A stretch of 64,000 nucleotides of DNA from Ligula intestinalis (GCA_036362985.1 JAYGXS010000001.1:22537445-22601444); one strand, 5' to 3'. Counted from the stretch's first letter, positions 12,395 through 23,032 are shown. Numbers and translations are program-made. The notes: generated by a model from the letters alone, not told the origin.

Positions 12395-12565
12395 CCGACA
12401 AAGCAGCGAGCCCTTGGTGCCGAGGTAGACTGTTAAACTCAAAGACCACAGGTCCTGAGTTCGAATCTCGGGGGTTCCAACTCTCGAGATTGGGTATGAC
12501 TGGCTGATGACGGCTAATAAGCCAGAAATGGCCATTCCAGTTTCCCTTTGCTTCTTCGAATCCAT
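12395..12565 (+). repeat. SINE-B, tRNA-like head plus hammerhead body
   Basis: The head (about 12410-12480) has a T-arm-like CTGAGTTCGAATCTCGG with paired flanks. After AACTCTCGAGATTGGGTATG comes a complete hammerhead motif (12499-12541) and a CTTTGCTTCTTCG tail. Related copies, in both orientations and various states of decay, lie near 14860, 40890, 41890, 43340, 53680, 58140, 62030 and 62270. Confidence 0.75.
12499..12541 (+). ncRNA. Type-I hammerhead ribozyme motif (SINE-B), intact core
   Basis: All conserved elements are present: CTGATGA (12504-12510), stem II GGCT/AGCC with an AATA loop (12512-12523), GAAA (12525-12528), stem III ATGG/CCAT (12528-12535), then an unpaired T (12536) before the predicted cleavage point. 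Stem I is open at the ends and pairs ACTGG (12499-12503) with CCAGT (12537-12541). The site triplet is ATT, allowed by the NUH rule. The 10.1/11.1 position is C/A instead of the usual G/C pair, which may weaken activity. In this family the ribozyme probably processes SINE RNA; activity is inferred, not shown. Confidence 0.8.
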
Positions 12566-12599
12566 TTCGTCATATCCTGTGCGTATGTTTATCTCTGCC

Positions 12600-13530
12600 G
12601 CCAATTGAAAGAACAGAAACCTGTTTCATGCGTGAGCATGCAGGGATTAAAGAGCTGAGCTTCGCAGTTTATGTGTGTTGTTTATGCAGTTACAGGCATA
12701 GTCTGCACACATTCTAGAAGAGGGAAGTTCTCTAGACTTCTCTAGACATCTCAGCAACCAATCACGGCTGGGTGAAAAGGCACAAAGATGGTTGTCCATT
12801 TGACACCTTAAGACAAAAAAGACGGAACCTACTTCATAGAGTGCCTTTTTCGTCCGCCGATGCACGCTATGACGACTATTCTGGACAGCGGTCTCTCGAG
12901 GCCGACAAAATATGCGTCGGCTTCCCCCAGACGCTCATGTCGCCATCACATAAGAGACGCTCTCGGTTTCTAGAGTGGTCGCTGAATTGCGCATTTGATT
13001 GCGGCGGAGGGTCACCCGACTGACCTGACTTTAACTTCTCTGTAATCTACCCTATTTAACCTATCTCGTAAAATTCTTCTGAAATGACCGACGAGAGTAG
13101 ATGTTGGTTGTCCTATGCAAAACCATAAGCATCAAAATTTGACACAAAGCGGAAGTGCAACGAGAACTTTAAAATTCAAATGCAGACATGTATAGAGCAG
13201 AGAATATTACGATCGAAATTTTTGTCACTTTTGGTGGAGTATAATTGAGTGGACGAATTGAAGCTTGGTGTCTCGGTGAAGCAATATTTGCATGTTTTGT
13301 TAATACGGGAACCCACAAAACATCAACCAAATCCCAAAATAAGCAGGCAAAATGAACACTTAACTGTAATCAGTGATAATACTAATAACGGCTATGGTTT
13401 GGACCGCTGGTGTTATTTGGTAACATTTCTTTGAAATCAAGACAGAAAAGCAGTAAGAAATAAGAATTTCTGCCATCTAGCAATTTATAAACGTTATTGT
13501 TAATGCAAGCAAAAATTTGAGTCTCGGGAA
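12600..13530. other. No gene recognised
   Basis: No splice-bounded coding frame. The 84-codon ORF at 12772-13023 has no supporting context. Confidence 0.35.
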
Positions 13531-13534
13531 GTAA

Positions 13535-14190
13535 TTGAGAAGAAGCCGATGTGATCGCTGGGACAAGAATAATATTCACCTGACGTTTCGAAATCCATCG
13601 TGGATCCATCGTCAGAGGCAATAGCAGAAATGGATGATTCAAAAACAGGGAGTTACAGTATTTATAGGATACAGTCGCTATGTTAATGCATCCTATGACA
13701 CTTAAAGGCTCCTCTTTGTCCAGAATAGTTGGCCACATGTTGGCCGGCGTGTAGGTCGTGACCTGCTGAACTTTCATCATGCATAGTGGCTTTGGAGTTA
13801 TGATTGTTCGGCCATCCAGCTCTCTGACGCTAGCGTTAGACGGCGCGTTCACCTGCGCGTTCTCCGAATGGCTAAATGCTTTGGCCAAACTGAGCCTTAG
13901 CACTGAATATGGATTAATCAGGTCGTTACACGCGTTTATAGACAGGGGACCCGTGAAGCATGGCTCAAGTAATTCGTGACCCACACGATTTTCACCTCGT
14001 TCGAGAGGTAACAGAAACCGAGCCCTGCGGTGACGGGGCGTGCATTTATCTGTTCTGTTTGCGGAAGTAGCAGGGACCTTCTCCTCGCAACTCGTAGCTG
14101 ACAATCCACAATCCAGGCGGGTGGTCATATTGTAATTTGCACTGCGACGCCAGAAAAGTTGGCTCCCTGGCGGGACACGCATTTCTAACA
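13535..14190 (-). repeat. PLE-associated repeat with hammerhead
   Basis: On the minus strand, 13574-13622 is a good PLE-type hammerhead. The 3' flank (CAATTACTTCCCGAGACTC and the GCATT/TTTTGC segment) resembles flanks near 24700, 34500, 37650 and 52450. The body up to 14190 has a long open frame on the minus strand, but it runs straight through the ribozyme, so I regard it as noncoding repeat sequence (possibly a pLTR or 5' region) and not a protein. Confidence 0.5.
13574..13622 (-). ncRNA. PLE-type hammerhead ribozyme, intact core
   Basis: Minus strand: CTGACGA (13609-13615), stem II TGGATCC with GGATTTC (two G-U pairs) around a small loop, GAAA, then CGTC with cleavage predicted after the C. 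Stem III is minimal (AC/GT), as described for PLE hammerheads. Stem I pairs AGG with CCT directly and can extend to six pairs with wobbles. The short stem III suggests it would act best as a dimer. Confidence 0.75.
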
Positions 14191-14269
14191 TGAGACAGGT
14201 AATCTTGGGCTGAATTAACCAAAGATAAATATCCGCGTGTACCTATTTACACACTAATTCAAACATTAA

Positions 14270-14610
14270 CCTTGGTGTTAACCTTGTTTCCAAACCGAAC
14301 TTGAGTTGACCCAATTGTGAAAAAACTGGAGGCGTTCCGTGGGATTTGAACCCACGTATTAAAGAAGGCCTTTACCGGAAGCCAACGCTCTTACCGCTAA
14401 GCTACAAACTCTCCACTTTGCGCCATGAATTTAATCACACTTGGGTCGATATTACCCACCTAACTTTACCTTTTTTAGCTTAGCAGTTAGAGCTTTAGCT
14501 TCCAGTAAAGGCCTTCACTAATACGTGGGTTCAAATCCCACCGAACGCCTCGAGTTTTTTTACAATTGGATCAACCCAAATTGAGCAAATCTGTCAAACC
14601 TCTTAATAAA
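14270..14610. repeat. Head-to-head pair of SINE-A copies
   Basis: A minus copy (14280-14460; B box GTGGGATTTGAACCCAC read on plus) abuts a plus copy (14465-14605; A box TTTAGCTTAGCAGTTAGAGC, B box GTGGGTTCAAATCCCACC, tail GAGTTTTTTTACAATTGG). The two heads form arms of a long inverted repeat, and the junction is CACCTAACTTTACC. A minus copy followed by plus tail sequence is also found at 279-680. Confidence 0.75.
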
Positions 14611-14854
14611 CCTAACTTCCTTGGACGTGAACACAAAGCAGCATGCATTACGGGCGGTTCCTATCCACGTGTCCTTCGGGAGGGGGGTGGCACATAGGTG
14701 ATCGTCACTTACGAAAGGATTTAATAAAAAATAAAAGGGCAACACGAGGGTAATTTTTGGCTTGTGAACCATAACGGGACGAGTAAGTCCAGTAACCGAT
14801 CAGTAAGCGTGCATGCCCTATGTTAAAATTCCCGATCGAAACCAGCAGGACCAG

Positions 14855-14990
14855 GAGAAAGTAGCTCAAAAAGACTAGAGTGTCTGACTTCTAATCAACA
14901 CGTCGCGGATTGGGTATGACTGGCAAATGACGACTGGTAGGCTAGAAATAGCAAGTTCAGTCTTCTCTGTCTTTCCAGGTAATTCTCAGT
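14855..14990 (+). repeat. SINE-B copy with decayed hammerhead
   Basis: ATTGGGTATGACTGG (14909-14923) is followed by CAAATGA in place of CTGATGA, and by a recognisable TAGAAATAGC and CAGTCTTCTCTGTC. A weak tRNA-like head precedes it (GTAGCTCAAAAAGACTAGAG). Confidence 0.55.
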
Positions 14991-15639
14991 CTGAGACGCT
15001 CCAAACCCCTCGTACACGCTATGGTCAAATCGTAGTCAGTTGACCATTAAGTCAGTCCTCGAGTTCTTACCTCAAAGACTGAACCCAGCAATAACCAGTC
15101 ACAATGATGTGACGTAAGTCAGTATATCCCGATCATGAAAATTGAGTTGGAGCGATCCCTTTCTTAAGGTCACCAGCTAATGAGCATTCCAATGTTTCTG
15201 CATTTATTGACAGCAATCTCAACAAGAAAAATTAGTCCGCCCCCCGCCATGGCAGAACAAGGGAATAGGAACGCCTCTTCAGTATACAACCATCAATGCA
15301 GTAAGCGTCCGACGGGGTCAGTTACCAACCCTTAACTGTTCAGCATAAACAGAAGGATAACCAGCCTTGACCGATGTCGCGGCAGAAAGGCAGCAGCAGT
15401 TTAATTAATTTTGTGGAAAATTATTGCAGAAATTAAACAATACATATCTAGATATTTCCTAATGTATGCGTTAAAACCTTAGTTCCAATTGAGCAGCAAG
15501 CGAGCACCTGCCTTGCTAAAGTAGAGGAAGAATCCATAGCTACTTATGGTGCATGATTTGCATAAGATTCTGCATGAGTGGTTTCGTTTCTCAAGATTTG
15601 TGATTATTGCCAGAGTTAAAACATATATATTCCACTTAC

Positions 15640-15772
15640 TGTCGTAGGAATGCCGCTGGGCTGGTCGCCTTTTGTACATCGAAGGCCGATCCTCATCCTC
15701 TTGGAGATTTTCCTCTTGGTTGTTAATGTTTGTCCCGTGTTCGCAACGTCCTTTTGGCCGTCGCTTCTCCCT
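15640..15772 (-). CDS. Internal exon of gene 1 (basic/acidic)
   Basis: Acceptor TTTGCTGTTTCTCAG precedes 15772 and donor GTAAGT follows 15640. The exon is 133 bp, starts in phase 0 and ends with one spare base, which matches exon 7245-7671 (starts with two). It reads REKRRPKGRCEHGTNIN, then an acidic QEENLQEDEDRP and a basic MYKRRPAQRHSYD. The basic ends could be a nuclear-localisation type patch. Its start phase also matches the end of exon 17064-17456. The splice signals on both sides are strong. Confidence 0.72.
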
Positions 15773-15779
15773 CTGAGAA

Positions 15780-16225
15780 ACAGCAAAGAGACTAGGGGTT
15801 AGGTCGATCCGGGATTATCAGGTGTTGACGGTACCTGCTCATTCTTTAAGTACAATTTAAAAATCTTGCAGAATTGACTGCGTTTTTACCCTTAGGTTTG
15901 CCGTGGTAGTTTAACGAGTGGCCGGTGTTTGGAGGATGATTTAAGGAGGGGAGTGTCGGACAGTAGTCTGGACTTTTACCAGGGTTCGGAGACTATACAT
16001 AGGTTTCGGTGGTTTGTAGTTTGTATATGAACAGATTGAAGCACAGCAGATGGTGGTTTCATTGGTATCAAGAAGCCACTCAATGGCGTTCTTGCGTGGA
16101 CAAAGGCCGATCTGCCGTGGCAGTTCGAAAACTCTAAGGGATTTGGTCTCTTATGCCAGGTGACTACACGCTGATTGGATAATCAGCCTTTTTGTATGTG
16201 CAGAACCTCCAATTACACTTTCTCT
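15780..16225. other. Intron, no gene recognised
   Basis: Lies between two exons of gene 1. Nothing distinct seen. Confidence 0.4.
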
Positions 16226-16229
16226 GGGG

Positions 16230-16440
16230 GCCGTTTACACGTCCCTCCTCCGACATGACAACTGACAGGTGGCAATGAGCTCAATTTCAGTAGGGGGAAA
16301 TCTAATCTCGTGTCATAACCCAAACACTAACTTAAAACCTAAGTTTAGCCTCATTTTTAACTCTACACCTTATCTCTCTGGAATTTAGCGCGGAGTCACG
16401 GAGCGCTCCTATTCCTTGCCCTGCCGAATGGTCCAAAAAT
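16230..16440 (-). repeat. Repeat R5, minus copy, diverged
   Basis: The run of CTAACTTAAAACCTAAGTTTAG and similar is the complement of the GGTTAA-rich body found at 37781-38045, 40540-40793 and 49480-49712. It is flanked by ACGTCCCTCC and by a GCGCTCCTATTCC block shared with 48118-48245. Confidence 0.45.
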
Positions 16441-17063
16441 ACCGATCTCTACAGTACGTTTAGTGTTGGCCCAGGTTCTGATTTAAGTTGGGACATAACT
16501 AGAGCAACAAGCGCTGCATGCTTCTTAACCTAGATGGTGTGAACACCATATTCTGCGAAAGCAGATAGAAGACAACACAAGTCACACCGAGCTTCATAAT
16601 ACTTGCGCTTGAATCGTAATTTTGCTGTGACTGAAACAGTATTTTTAGACTGATTCGACATAAAGAAACTAGGATTTGATGTAAAGAAAGAAAGCTTTTC
16701 ATTAATGTGCCGACCATCCGTGTTCCAGTTCGGTGCAATGCCCTCCCTCTCTAATGAAATAGGTTTTTAATAATGTCTTCAGCCTATAACGCTCGTCGAT
16801 TTTCCCAATGCACCGTCGCGTCCGCCAATAGTTAGTAAGTCCTGATTTCGAGTAATATCTTAAGTATTATTAAAAATTGAAACTATCAGGTTTTCGTCCT
16901 TTAACAATCAAAATGTCTGTTGGGACAGTGGCAGATTTTGTCAAGTCATATCCCTGTGAAACTGCCCCGATTCTGATACTTGCCAGTGTATCCACATTTT
17001 GTCCCATGAAATTAAAACAGTCTTGTTGGGAAGAACCCGGTCGATGGATGAAAGGGAACTTAC

Positions 17064-17456
17064 ATGGCGTGAACCAGTAGCAAGTCGCTTTGCTAAACGA
17101 TCATTGAGGCTCAAACACTCCGGACCCTGTAAAACAGCGCGAAGTGCCTCGGGCGCAACAGGGTTCCCGCTGCCGTCCTCTTTCCAAGTTATGGTCTGCA
17201 GAAAACTCCAGGGGAGGCCGTCTAGGCGTGCCAATGGCATCTGACGACCCTCGAGGCACAGTGTTAGCTCCAAAAGGCGCAACCACACCTCGTAGCAGAG
17301 TTTCTCACAGGTGACATTCGACTGCCAGAGGAGGGCTATCTGGTTGTTCGCCCCGGCCACTTCCTTTGGAAGGTTGTGGGCAGAACGGAGACGAAACAGC
17401 AGACGATAAATGGCAGAGATTTTGCGTGCACTGTCCTCCACTTCATGCAGACTCGC
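17064..17456 (-). CDS. Internal exon of gene 1 (helical, Leu-rich)
   Basis: A strong acceptor (TTTACTTTCCCTTCTTTCAG) precedes 17456, and the donor CAT/GTAAGT follows 17064. The exon is exactly 131 codons, phase 0 to phase 0. The product is predominantly helical and Leu-rich: LHEVEDSARKISAIYRLLFR, then a motif ALLWQSNVTCEKLCYEVWLR, LELTLCLEGRQ, and a more open WSFLQTITWKEDGSGNPVA. It ends LNDRLAKRLATGSRH. It looks like part of a folded alpha-helical domain, the most structured part of gene 1. The strong composition and two clean splice sites make it a real exon; I cannot name the family. Confidence 0.78.
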
Positions 17457-17639
17457 CTGAAAGAAGGGAAAGTAAACAGTGCAATATCCTGGGATATAAC
17501 CTGTCTGGAGGTCGGTGAGCACAAAATGGGCAGTTGTAAAGGATTCAAAGGTTCTCATTTCCACGATTTGCATTTTCTAGGACCCAGGATGCGCTGCTTC
17601 TCCCAAGACAAGTGTGGAAAGTAAAGAGGTTTTCTTGGG

Positions 17640-18910
17640 TACTTAAGCATACCATCAACACAGGCAGTAGGGTTCCTGGGCCTATCAGCGAAACGCACCA
17701 TTTAAAAAGACAAAATGGGAATATGGTGTATGCTCAGCTTTGGAGGGAAATTTAACGGAGACTATCCGAAGCCCGACACCGGGGCAACGGGATCTGCTCA
17801 GTGGCCTACCCGGCATATCCACCGATGGTGACAGGAAACCAAGCTTCATGGGAGTCTCCCTCCAATAGTTGCAGGCTCTCGAACAGATGAATGGGCAACT
17901 GAGGATCATTAAGCGATCCCAGAAATATGGTTTGGCAGCACAACGACTTGGCAACTGGATTATCTACCAAAAAAGCACAAAGTGAGGCAGCATTAGGGGG
18001 GACGTGGGCAAATGTTGCCCATTATCCACTAAGTTATCCTGTAGGACAGTCTTCTTCCTACGCCAAAACATTTGTCTTCCATGTCCGGGACCACAGAAAC
18101 CGACAAGCCGGCTGTTCGAGGCCCCTGTGGTCTGTCAGTATGACCTTTCGTGGGGTTAACAGCACCGAAGGAAGTAAAACTTAGGTCAGCAACAGCAATA
18201 TCGTCAGCAACAAGAGGTTATATTGTGGACGCCAAAGCGGAATCATCGCGTGTAAACGGAAACTTTTGACAAATTTCAGCGGTCCGAATGGCACATCTTC
18301 GACACCTTCAAAATTAACGTCTTTCTGAGTGAGCTTCAGCTCTGCGCGTCAGTAAAGTAGGAATGAAAAAGTCAAGGGTGCGGGTGCTCGATAAAAGAGT
18401 TCAATAATACTCTGACAAATCACATTTTTTAATTTACGGCTTCACGAATCTGAGTTTTTCCTGCTAACTTAACACTTGAAGACTGCAGACCCAACATATG
18501 TAATTCAGCTTTTTTTGGGAGTGGCAAGCTGTACATATCATTTGTAGCATTATTTTTTAAGAATAATAATACATTGAGGCGATTTCAGAAGAATTATGTT
18601 CTCATGTATCCAATAATTATGTAGTTATAATTATTATTATATAATGATGTTGGCGAAATAAAACGGCTCATTAATGAGAGCATATTAGTTTTGTTTCTAA
18701 CCTGTAACACTGTGAAGGTATAATTTAACTTAAATGCAATAAGACTTACATTAACATATGAAACTGTATACAAATAAAAATGCGAACATAAATACATACA
18801 GATAAAAACATGCTCACATGTATACAAACGCATACGAATATATATTATCCCGTTCATCATCCGCTAAAGGAGACGAAGAGAAAAAAAGGCGCTTCCATGA
18901 ACCATTGTGC
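17640..18910. other. No gene recognised
   Basis: Probable intron. The AT-rich part (18540-18860) holds ATTATTAT and ATACAAATAC-type low-complexity sequence. Confidence 0.4.
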
Positions 18911-18919
18911 ATTGGTGCT

Positions 18920-18953
18920 GACGTTTCGAAACCTTCCTCGTTTCCATAATCAG
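18920..18953 (-). ncRNA. PLE-type hammerhead relic
   Basis: Minus strand: CTGATTA (one change from CTGANGA), stem II GAAAC/GTTTC with a GAGGAAG loop, GAAA and CGTC. The changed base is G8, a catalytic position, so activity is unlikely. Confidence 0.6.
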
Positions 18954-19131
18954 AACGGTGAGATTCTTGTTCCTGCTTGCCGAGAGTTGGTCTGTCTCGC
19001 CGCCTGTATGGTGTTGTAGGCATGCCTCATCTCCGAACTCTGACCTTCTGTTGTCCAGCGTTTGGCCTGGGCCCCTCCGTGGCAGACTGCTGACACGCTC
19101 TTCTGACTCCTGTCGCCTGTTTTAGTCGCTA

Positions 19132-19471
19132 TTAGGTCTGTGTGCCCATAGTAGGCACTGGGGTGGTTGCTACAGGATCTTCCCTCATAATCGGATGGGT
19201 GGATAAGCGGTCGCTCCACGTGCGGATCACGTTCTGTTGTTTGGGCTCGTCGATGGATAGATGATTCACGTCGGTCTTGTAAACTGCGACTGGCTTTTTC
19301 CCCTGCGACAACGGTGAAAAACGTTCACGAAGCTGCACCATCGACCTCGCCTGGACTAGCTGGAACCTTGTACGGAGAGCCTGATAGGCCAGATGTAAGT
19401 CGCCGTGAACTACTAGCTGATGTTCCTGGAGTCTTGTGCAGAGGCTGCACGCATGCTGTAGATCACCTCTA
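19132..19471 (-). CDS. Probable upstream exon of gene 1 (helical)
   Basis: A minus-strand open frame reads SRGDLQHACSLCTRLQEHQL, then DLHLAYQALRTRFQLVQARS and MVQLRERFSPLSQGKK. It looks coding and amphipathic-helical, possibly a coiled coil. The likely acceptor is CTGCTCAG (exon start 19471). The donor is uncertain: a phase-0 GAC/GTGAAT near 19270 would suit the phase-0 start of exon 17064-17456. The frame stays open to a TAA at 19132, but the last part may be intronic. I give the whole open frame as the extent. Confidence 0.5.
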
Positions 19472-19659
19472 CTGAGCAGTAATCTTCATAATTATATTTT
19501 CATCATAAGATTACTGTACAGCCTGAGCAATCATTATCGTCAGTAAACACAGGTATCGGTGAGTATCCCTACACCCGGTTGAGTACCGCGCACATTTTTA
19601 TGTGTACAGTACAGTGACAGTTCAACCACCGATTTCGAGGAGGTCAACCGACTGAAGAT

Positions 19660-19910
19660 ACGTACGACAAGTTACCTCTGGATTAGTTTTAAGTGATGGT
19701 TAACTTGCGCTGCAGCAACCACATTCTCTCGCCCTCGCACGCCCAGGCCCGATGTCCTAACCAAGCCAAGAAGACGGAGGGCGGGAGAAGTTGTAGGTAG
19801 CTGCCGCTGCCGGAACCATCCGTATGTGTGTCATCACATTTGGCTCGGATCGTGCAGAGTGGAGGGGAGCATAAAGGCCGCACTAAGAGGCAGCCATTGC
19901 AGTCAGACTC
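19660..19910. repeat. Repeat R8, copy 1
   Basis: Shares TTAGTTTTAAGTGAT and CAGCAACCACATTCTCTC, then AAGAAGACGGAGGGC, with 49193-49330 (TTAATTTTAAGCGAT, CAGCATCCACACTCTCTC, AAGAAGACCGGAGGCC). Same orientation in both copies. Family unknown. Confidence 0.45.
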
Positions 19911-19935
19911 TCAGTCCATCAGTCAGTCAGCAACT

Positions 19936-20148
19936 TCACACAAACACCCGCTGGACTGACTGCGCCTTCTGAGTTTTCCCTTCAGATGGCAACATTTGAA
20001 GCCACGTTTTTTGGCACACCCAAACAGCTTCAAGCGCATCAGCTTGTTTATAGGGGGAGGGTATGCGCTGAATCGCTGACCTCATTTCCATAGCCCAACC
20101 ACCATCCACGCGGTACAAAGAATGGGCGCAGCTGTCTAATGACCTTGG
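19936..20148 (-). CDS. Possible upstream exon of gene 1
   Basis: The acceptor TTGTATTTGGTGCACAG places the start at 20148 in phase 0. The frame reads PRSLDSCAHSLYRVDGGWAM, then KQADALEAVWVCQKTWLQML and stays open to a TGA at 19936. Composition (Trp, Cys, amphipathic helix) looks like protein. No good donor is obvious, so the 3' border is unknown. Repeat R8 lies just downstream on this strand. Confidence 0.35.
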   Translation of the reverse strand, partial: PRSLDSCAHSLYRVDGGWAMEMRSAIQRIPSPYKQADALEAVWVCQKTWLQMLPSEGKTQKAQSVQRVFV

Positions 20149-20189
20149 CTGTGCACCAAATACAAGCACCAGTTGAGTGGCACACATCT

Positions 20190-21240
20190 CACTTACGCGA
20201 GGGTGCCAGAATTCACGTTAATAAGGTGGAATTGTAGCCTGACCCTCGGATCATCAGTCGGCCACTCCGCACAGACAGAACTTGGACTGGCTGTGAGGTC
20301 TGAGTGCAATTGTCAGTCGACAAGCTCCCAGGCCACGGCACCTAACGCTCATGGAGAACAAACCGATGATCATACCTTCCTCTCACGTGAGAGATGTTGT
20401 TTGCAGGCACGTGTTATTTGGTGTTGGATGTAACCATATGTGAAGTAGGTTTTGGTATCTTTTATCGTCTTAGCATTAAATGTATTTGCAATTATAGGGT
20501 ATAAGCGATACTTCCCCTTTTGCAATGATAACAGTTGAACCGAAATTTGCTTACACAATGCCCTATTGTAAGCAAGTAAAATGATAACATAGCAGTCTTT
20601 GCCTCATATAAAATGCGTTCAGAGAAGACACGGTGGATACTAGGTGGCAGAGAGTAGACATATACGTACTCATAGTATGTACGATATCTTACTGCATAAA
20701 CTCTGTCGTACAGTATTGAATGCGTTTACTTTCACGTGTACAATTTGAGGTGTAATATGAAGTATGACACCAATTTACAAATGAGCTTAAATTATTTAGT
20801 GGTTAAGATATAAAGATAGGTATTTTGTAAGTCTTTGTTAGCTGTCCGTCTATAATTCGAGCAGGCTGCACATTCGATAAGGACCCAGGGACGTATTAAC
20901 CGCAAATTTCGGGGTATTACCAACCAATAATACGTCCCTTGGTGGTGTTAAGTGACGGTACTTCACAGTAACGAACAAGCAACACGACAACCGACCCCAA
21001 GCATAGTGTCTCCCTGCCAGTACGCTTCCATATTAAAAGAGAAAGATATTGGAAGATACAGAAAGAGTTTAAACTTTTATATCCCTACTTGAAGAAATTT
21101 GCTCATTTCATTCGCGGTTGTCTTAATCTACGACAGTTAAGTGGCAGTACCCGTCATGTTACTGAGTTCGTGAATACTTAGCGTCATTTTTTCGGTAGTA
21201 GGCTTTAAGCCAACTGCTAAGCCGATCTTTTCGAGTACCT
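20190..21240. other. No gene recognised
   Basis: No convincing exon. The one structure is the inverted repeat at 20887-20939. Confidence 0.4.
20887..20939. repeat. Perfect 12-bp inverted repeat
   Basis: AGGGACGTATTA (20887-20898) and TAATACGTCCCT (20928-20939) are exact complements with a 29-nt spacer. The GGGACGTAT core also ends the R5 copies (40780, and in reverse near 38010), so this may be a reduced R5-related foldback. Confidence 0.65.
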
Positions 21241-21244
21241 GAAT

Positions 21245-21440
21245 GTTGGACCTTGCTGAGCTGCTACCCTGTGTCTCTATCGGTCAACTGGGCGATTTTG
21301 ACCGAGGTGGTCAGGGATACTGTGCCTCTCTGTGTCGGGCCGCGATTAACAAGAATAGACTCTGACCTCCAAAATACGGAAAGTCAAAACGTTTGCCCTG
21401 AATTCACTTCTCTGGTCTCGCCGATGTGCGGGACTTTTAA
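21245..21440 (+). repeat. Direct repeat R7, left copy
   Basis: About 195 nt closely match 23033-23235 in the same orientation, for example CGATTTTGACCGAGGTGGT and GAATTCACTTCTCTGGTCTC. The two copies flank the endonuclease remnant and a low-complexity tract. They could be LTR-like ends of a small element or a segmental duplication. Confidence 0.7.
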
Positions 21441-22060
21441 CCTTCTCCATAGCAGTGTGTGTAGGTGTTGGTCAGGATGAGGCGGTGTTCTGCGCAGGCT
21501 CGGAGGAGAAGCAGGCCATTGTCATTTTGTCCGCGGAGACCATGTGGACCCAGCACTCCGCTCCAAGCAAGGCGGTCTGTGCCAGCGCAAGCGTTGAAGT
21601 CATCAAGGACAATCAACTTGTCGGCCTTCGGCAGAGTAAGCAAGGGGGCATCCAGGTCCTCGTAAAATTTGTTATTTGTCTCGTCAGAGCTGGTCATCGG
21701 GGGAGGGGGTGAGGCATAGGCGATGACGATGGTGGGGAACTTTCCACCCCAGAGAGGCAGGCGGAGGCTCATCAGGTGATCACTGATGCCCTGCGGCAAA
21801 CAGGGCAGACGTCCCACGATATCGGTCCGGATGGCAAAGGCGACGCCAGCATCGCGTCACTCTGCCTTTGGTCGGCCACGCCACAAAAAGTGTAAGTGGC
21901 ACCCACCTCTTCTACGCGGCTTTTGTCTCAGAAACGGGTTTCACTGAGTGCGGTGATGCCGACCTTGAAGCGCCAGTTCCCGTGTGATGAGCACTGTTCT
22001 CCGTTTCGGTCGGTTGCTCTTCGGGTTGTAGAGGAGAGAGTGGACGTTCCAAGTTGCTAG
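21437..22060 (-). pseudogene. RTE-type LINE endonuclease remnant
   Basis: On the minus strand the AP-endonuclease-like domain of a non-LTR retrotransposon is recognisable. It opens LATWNVHSLL (from 22060) and, after frame breaks, reads VGITALSETRF and [17 protein letters not shown]. It continues in one frame with [26 protein letters not shown] (GDFN-type motif with G changed to D), [20 protein letters not shown] and [10 protein letters not shown]. This is the conserved core of endonucleases in RTE/craniofacial-protein-2-like LINEs. Stops and frameshifts in the first 200 nt, and no reverse transcriptase downstream, show it is dead. The copy breaks off at the edge of repeat R7. Confidence 0.85.
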
Positions 22061-22429
22061 TATAATGGGACTTACCCGAACACCCTGAGCTGTTCGGTGG
22101 GTTGGGAGAGGAAGGGGGAGGGGAAAGGGACGAGAAAGGTTTTGGTATGCGTCTGTAGCGTTTCGACCGCATGATTACAGTCTGTCAGCCACGGTCTGCT
22201 GGCAGATGTCGTGACCCAGCATTTTTGAGGCACATTTTCTAGCCCCGTTAACACTCGCGGGGGCTAAAGCAGGGCTCCTCCTGCTACCGAACTGCACTTT
22301 GGGCCACGATTTAGTTAATTGCGAGATCAACCATCTAGTTCAGAGCCGCCCACGTGATTGCATGTCGCCCTCGCCGTAGGACTTTTAGGACCATGGGTGG
22401 CGGGAATTACTTGAGGAGTGGGGGTTAGA

Positions 22430-23032
22430 GTAGCAGTAATTATCGTAGGAGCAGTAATGGCGGTGGGACAGTATTTCCAATGGAAGTGATACCACTTTTA
22501 TTGCTAGAGGACCGAGTTGTTGGTAGGACTAAGCTACGATACGTACTGTCCCCAACCTTACTACTGGTAAGAACCTAGTAAAATGATAGTACTAGGAATG
22601 AAACGAATAGGGTTAATAGAATAGTATATGGACGATAATGAAAGGCAGCTGTGCAAGACCAGATGGAGTATCAGGCAGAATAACGCAGAACAAAAAACAG
22701 ACAAAATGCGGTAGGATAATAGAACAACTGATACAATGCTATAGGATAGCAGTACCACACCAAATAAGGTATTGCAAATACTAAAAGTGATATCAGTAAT
22801 GCGCAAGTTACTAGCGGAGAAATAGCGTGAAAGTGGTAGTGGTAAAATAATAACATGGATAGTAGTGATATTGTTCATAGTAGACTCTAGTAACAATACA
22901 TGGGTGCTGGTACCTTGGAGTAATAGTAATGACTAGTAGTGTTGTTGATAAGAGTTGGGGACGATAAATAGAGTACTGCGAAAAATACTTCACTAGTAGC
23001 AGGCTACTGTGCCAGTAGGGTTATTGTAGTGA
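22430..23032. repeat. Degenerate trinucleotide-rich tract
   Basis: Imperfect AGT/AAT/GGT triplets (AGTAGCAGTAATTATCGTAG, TAATAGTAATGACTAGTAG) recur through 600 nt. ORFs on the minus strand here are products of low complexity. Confidence 0.6.

Noticed and set aside
13382..14191. 269-codon minus ORF as a protein gene
   Set aside because: It runs through a hammerhead and repeat flank found elsewhere, and has no splice context.
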